Assembly (NCBI RefSeq): GCF_014836635.1
Contig: NZ_JACSQL010000006.1
Coordinates: 186,001-250,000, forward strand
Length of the DNA stretch: 64,000 bases
Reading direction: 5' to 3'
Source of the DNA: Paenibacillus gallinarum
GTDB lineage: Bacteria; Bacillota; Bacilli; Paenibacillales; Paenibacillaceae
Below are positions 60,715-64,000 of this stretch, in pieces. Every line of letters begins with the position of its first letter. The first letter of the stretch is position 1. The notes under the pieces were generated by a model that was given only the letters and a program-made list of their open reading frames with translations, was not told where the DNA came from and did no database searches. A program made the translations under genes and the position numbers.

Positions 60715-62559
60715 TTGGAACTTCAGGCGAATAACAGCCCATTTACTCAGGAACAGACGGAACTACTTAATCGTTTATTACCTACTCTATCACAAACACA
60801 GCTCATTTGGCTAAGTGGATATTTTACTGCCAAACAAGCTGCTGGAACTCAAGTTGTTTCTAGTGATGGACCAAGCAGTCCAGCTTCCACAATCAATGAG
60901 ACTTCAGCTCCTGCAGCTGTAGTTAGCAAGGACATTACAGTGCTGTTTGGTTCTCAAACAGGTAACAGCAGCAACCTAGCTAAAAAAATGACGAAAAAAC
61001 TGGAGGAGCAAGGATTCCAAGTGAATCTGAGCTCGATGAGTGACTTTAAGACAAATCAACTTAAAAAGCTTCAAAACCTCCTCATTGTAGTCAGCACTCA
61101 TGGAGAAGGAGAACCGCCGGATAGTGCGATTGCTTTCCATGAGTTTTTGAATAGTAAACGTGCACCGAAGCTTGAACAGCTGAAATATTCCGTTCTTGCG
61201 CTCGGGGATACATCTTATGAGTTCTTCTGTCAAACAGGTAAAGATTTTGATACACGCCTTGAAGAACTTGGGGCAGGTCGTCTGACTCCGCGTATCGATT
61301 GTGATGTTGATTTTGATGAGTCTGCTGCGGATTGGATGAGTCAGGTACTAGAATCCCTTGGTGAGAAGTCGGCCGCAAATCTAGTAAGTGTAAGCAGTGT
61401 AGGCGCAGCAGATTCTGTTACCACAGAGTCAGTATATAGCCGCTCCAATCCATTCCAGGCTGAAGTGCTTGAGAATCTGAATCTGAACGGACGAGGATCG
61501 GACCGGGAAACAAGGCATTTGGAATTATCACTGGAAGGTTCGGGGCTCACTTATCAGGCAGGCGACAGTCTCGGAATTTATCCGCAGAATCACCCGCAAC
61601 TCGTTGAAGACATTATCTCTGCTTCAGGGTGGAATGCAGAAGAACTCGTGTCCTTATCCAAAAATAAAGGCGAAGTTTCATTAAGAGAAGCTCTTCAATT
61701 CCATTATGAAATTACCGTTCTTACCAAACCGCTGCTTGAGCAGATTGTGAAGATTACAGCAAATGCTGAACTTAGAAAACTGCTTGAACCAGGTAATGAA
61801 CAACAGCTCCGCAGTTATATTTCGGAACACGATTTACTTGATCTTATACAGGATTATAAGCTCGAAGGCGTATCTGCTAAAGACTTGGTATCTGTGCTTC
61901 GTAAAGTTCCAGCTAGACTGTATTCGATAGCAAGCAGTCCAAGTGCTTATCCAGATGAAGTGCATTTGACGGTACGTACGGTTCGCTATGAACACAAAGG
62001 ACGTAACCGGTACGGAGTATGCTCTACACAACTGGCAGAACGCATTCAGCCAGGAGAGACATTACCTGTTTTTATCCAGCAAAATGATGGGTTTAAGCTT
62101 CCTGATAGCCCTGACGCGCCGATCATCATGATTGGACCAGGCACGGGCGTTGCGCCGTTTAGAGCATTTCTTGGTGAAAGAGAAGAAAGCGGCAGTGAGG
62201 GCAAGAACTGGCTCATTTATGGAGATCAGCATTTTGCAACCGACTTTCTCTATCAAGTGGAATGGCAGCGCTGGCTTGCAGATGGAATTCTTACCAATAT
62301 GGACGTTGCCTTCTCACGTGATACGGATCAGAAAGTTTACGTTCAGCACCGGATGCAGGAAAGAAGCCGAGAGATTTATGAGTGGCTGCAAGAAGGTGCA
62401 TACATCTATGTGTGTGGGGATGAGAAAAAGATGGCACACGACGTTCATTCCACGCTTGCTGCCATCCTTGTACAAGAAGGCGGCATGACGATGGAACAAG
62501 CAACCGATTATCTGATAGAGCTTCAACAGCAAAAACGATACCAGCGTGATGTCTATTAA
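60715..62559 (+). CDS. cysJ: Assimilatory sulfite reductase (NADPH), flavoprotein subunit
   Basis: About 614 residues. Takes electrons from NADPH through FAD and FMN and passes them to CysI for the six-electron reduction of sulfite to sulfide. The N-terminal flavodoxin domain starts [19 protein letters not shown] (about 73-91) with [10 protein letters not shown]. The FAD-binding [10 protein letters not shown] (about 400) and NADPH-binding [14 protein letters not shown] follow. The length fits B. subtilis CysJ. A frame opens at 60670, but CGAGGTGG at 60701 sets the TTG at 60715. cysI begins 37 bp downstream. No S-box or CysL-type site was recognised. Confidence 0.95.
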   Translation: MELQANNSPFTQEQTELLNRLLPTLSQTQLIWLSGYFTAKQAAGTQVVSSDGPSSPASTINETSAPAAVVSKDITVLFGSQTGNSSNLAKKMTKKLEEQGFQVNLSSMSDFKTNQLKKLQNLLIVVSTHGEGEPPDSAIAFHEFLNSKRAPKLEQLKYSVLALGDTSYEFFCQTGKDFDTRLEELGAGRLTPRIDCDVDFDESAADWMSQVLESLGEKSAANLVSVSSVGAADSVTTESVYSRSNPFQAEVLENLNLNGRGSDRETRHLELSLEGSGLTYQAGDSLGIYPQNHPQLVEDIISASGWNAEELVSLSKNKGEVSLREALQFHYEITVLTKPLLEQIVKITANAELRKLLEPGNEQQLRSYISEHDLLDLIQDYKLEGVSAKDLVSVLRKVPARLYSIASSPSAYPDEVHLTVRTVRYEHKGRNRYGVCSTQLAERIQPGETLPVFIQQNDGFKLPDSPDAPIIMIGPGTGVAPFRAFLGEREESGSEGKNWLIYGDQHFATDFLYQVEWQRWLADGILTNMDVAFSRDTDQKVYVQHRMQERSREIYEWLQEGAYIYVCGDEKKMAHDVHSTLAAILVQEGGMTMEQATDYLIELQQQKRYQRDVY

Positions 62560-62596
62560 GCCTACGGCTTTAATAGATACGAGAGGAGATTCCAGC

Positions 62597-64000
62597 ATGG
62601 CTATAAATGAACTTTATCCACCTCAGAATGCGCCTCACAGTGATGTCGAGGAGATTAAACGTCGCAGTGATTTTTTAAGAGGAAGTCTTGTCCAGACTTT
62701 AAAAGATCCAATTACAGGATCCATTCCGGAAGATGATAACCGGTTAATGAAACACCACGGAAGTTATATGCAGGATGATCGTGATTTGCGTAATGAGCGT
62801 GCCAAACAAAAGCTTGAGCCGGCATATCAGTTCATGCTTCGTGTTCGTGCTTCAGGCGGAGTGGTCACGCCAGAACAATGGCTTATGATGGACCGTATCT
62901 CACATAAATATGGTAATGACACGATTCGATTAACCACTCGTCAGTCTTTTCAGCTGCACGGTGTACTGAAGTGGAATCTAAAGAATACCATTCGTGAAGT
63001 AAACGATGCACTGCTCAGTACCTTGGCAGCGTGCGGAGATGTAAACCGGAATGTGATGTGTAATCCGAACCCTTACCAGTCTGAAGTACACGAAGAAGTA
63101 TACGAGTGGGCTCGCAAAGTAAGTGAGCATCTTGATCCGAGAACGCGTGCTTACCACGAAATCTGGCTGGATGAAGAGAAAATTATCGATACCCGTGATA
63201 ACGAATGGGAACAAGAACCGATTTATGGAGCAGTATACTTACCGCGTAAGTTTAAGATCGGGATAGCGGTACCTCCATCAAATGATGTCGATGTATTTTC
63301 ACAAGATTTAGGTCTGATCGCTATCGTAGAAGATGGAAAACTGAAAGGATTTAATGTCTCTGTCGGCGGCGGGATGGGAATGTCTCACGGAGATACCAAG
63401 ACGTATCCGCAAGTTGGTAAGGTCATTGGTTTCTGCACGCCTGAGCAAATGGTTGATATTGCTGAGAAAATTGTAACTATTCAGCGGGACTACGGAGATC
63501 GTGCGGTACGGAAGCATGCTCGTTTTAAATATACCGTTGATGATCGTGGTATTGACTGGCTGAAGAATGAATTAACCGCACGACTGGGTTATACATTGGA
63601 AGAAGCAAGACCTTACGAATTTGATCATAATGGAGATCGTTACGGCTGGATTCAAGGAAGTAATGGGAAGTGGCACTTTACGCTGTTTATCCAGAATGGC
63701 CGTATCGTAGATCTTGAGGATTACCCGCTCATGACAGGACTTCGCGAAATTGCCAAGATTCACAAAGGTGATTTCCGCTTAACAGCGAATCAGAACCTGA
63801 TCATTGGTAATGTAGGAAACAAGAGTAAGAAGAAGATTGAAAAATTGATTCAGGAATACAGACTCACTGATGGTCTTCACTATTCTGCGCTTCGCAGAAG
63901 TTCGATGGCTTGTGTTGCGCTTCCTACCTGCGGACTGGCTATGGCTGAATCTGAACGTTATTTACCTTCCTTAATGGATAAAATCGAGCCTATGCTTGAA
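62597..64000 (+). CDS. cysI: Assimilatory sulfite reductase (NADPH), hemoprotein subunit (partial, runs off the window)
   Basis: 468 residues are visible with no stop before the end of the window; the family is about 570 long. The protein carries siroheme and a 4Fe-4S cluster and reduces sulfite to sulfide. Conserved [17 protein letters not shown] sequence ([14 protein letters not shown]) and [14 protein letters not shown] are present. The first cluster pair of cysteines lies in [16 protein letters not shown] (near 438-444). The second pair is beyond 64000. GAGAGGAG precedes the ATG; it is cotranscribed with cysJ. Confidence 0.95.
   Translation, partial: MAINELYPPQNAPHSDVEEIKRRSDFLRGSLVQTLKDPITGSIPEDDNRLMKHHGSYMQDDRDLRNERAKQKLEPAYQFMLRVRASGGVVTPEQWLMMDRISHKYGNDTIRLTTRQSFQLHGVLKWNLKNTIREVNDALLSTLAACGDVNRNVMCNPNPYQSEVHEEVYEWARKVSEHLDPRTRAYHEIWLDEEKIIDTRDNEWEQEPIYGAVYLPRKFKIGIAVPPSNDVDVFSQDLGLIAIVEDGKLKGFNVSVGGGMGMSHGDTKTYPQVGKVIGFCTPEQMVDIAEKIVTIQRDYGDRAVRKHARFKYTVDDRGIDWLKNELTARLGYTLEEARPYEFDHNGDRYGWIQGSNGKWHFTLFIQNGRIVDLEDYPLMTGLREIAKIHKGDFRLTANQNLIIGNVGNKSKKKIEKLIQEYRLTDGLHYSALRRSSMACVALPTCGLAMAESERYLPSLMDKIEPMLE

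Noticed and set aside
1..64000. CRISPR arrays, rRNA, tRNA, prophage structural genes and insertion-sequence transposases
   Set aside because: No spaced direct repeats, tRNA-like arms or transposase motifs were recognised in either strand.

Overview
The window reads as a chromosomal segment of a low-to-moderate GC, spore-forming Firmicute, most likely Paenibacillus or a close relative. The signs are three T-box leaders, Bacillus-type ribosome binding sites with many TTG/GTG starts, catabolite (cre) boxes, a pullulanase carrying S-layer homology domains, a KimA potassium importer, YdhK/YoaK-type proteins, and many intrinsic terminators. No rRNA, tRNA, CRISPR array, prophage or insertion sequence was recognised.

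Layout. 1-9 kb: a T-box leader and asd; a secreted PAP2 phosphatase with an autotransporter-type repeat; an NSS amino-acid symporter behind a T-box read as Phe-specific; two lipoproteins; a first ECF sigma/anti-sigma pair. 8.7-13.7 kb: a LysR regulator divergent from an alcohol dehydrogenase, then an MFS exporter and a secreted alpha/beta hydrolase; a 34-bp element is shared by the dehydrogenase and hydrolase upstream regions. 14-25.9 kb: single metabolic and housekeeping genes (HAD, GNAT, GH53 galactanase with a cre box, macrodomain protein, nucleotidyltransferase, second ECF sigma pair, AlaX editing protein, VOC, transglutaminase-like remnant, DeoR, methyltransferase, small membrane proteins). 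25.9-30.7 kb: a garR / DUF1537 sugar-acid kinase / GntP permease operon divergent from a GntR regulator, with three phased GTATAC-centred operators between them. 30.8-42.3 kb: RDD protein, nucleotidase, M20 amidohydrolase with a DUF3100 transporter pair, AGCS symporter, DUF1835 protein, SDR epimerase, an XerC/D-type tyrosine recombinase and a berberine-bridge-type FAD oxidase. Four 28-bp palindromic dif-like sites are scattered through this stretch. 42.3-54 kb: a DUF4358/MBOAT/DHHW extracellular acylation cassette, kimA, a GH18-type cell-wall protein, a membrane-protein pair, a T-box-controlled methyltransferase, YoaK-type and alkyltransferase-like proteins. 54.2-64 kb: a type I pullulanase gene broken by a 13-bp tandem duplication, an oxidoreductase, a VOC protein, and cysJ-cysI for sulfite reduction (cysI runs off the window).

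The most unusual signal is the set of 11-6-11 palindromes at 31366, 39330, 40407 and 42186. Two of them bracket the tyrosine recombinase gene. Two sit in inverted orientation around the neighbouring FAD oxidase gene. The outer arm of three of them equals the XerD arm that I recall for the Bacillus subtilis dif site. This looks like a Xer-linked mobile-module arrangement, comparable to the pdif modules of Gram-negative plasmids. That reading is inference and needs genome-wide searches.
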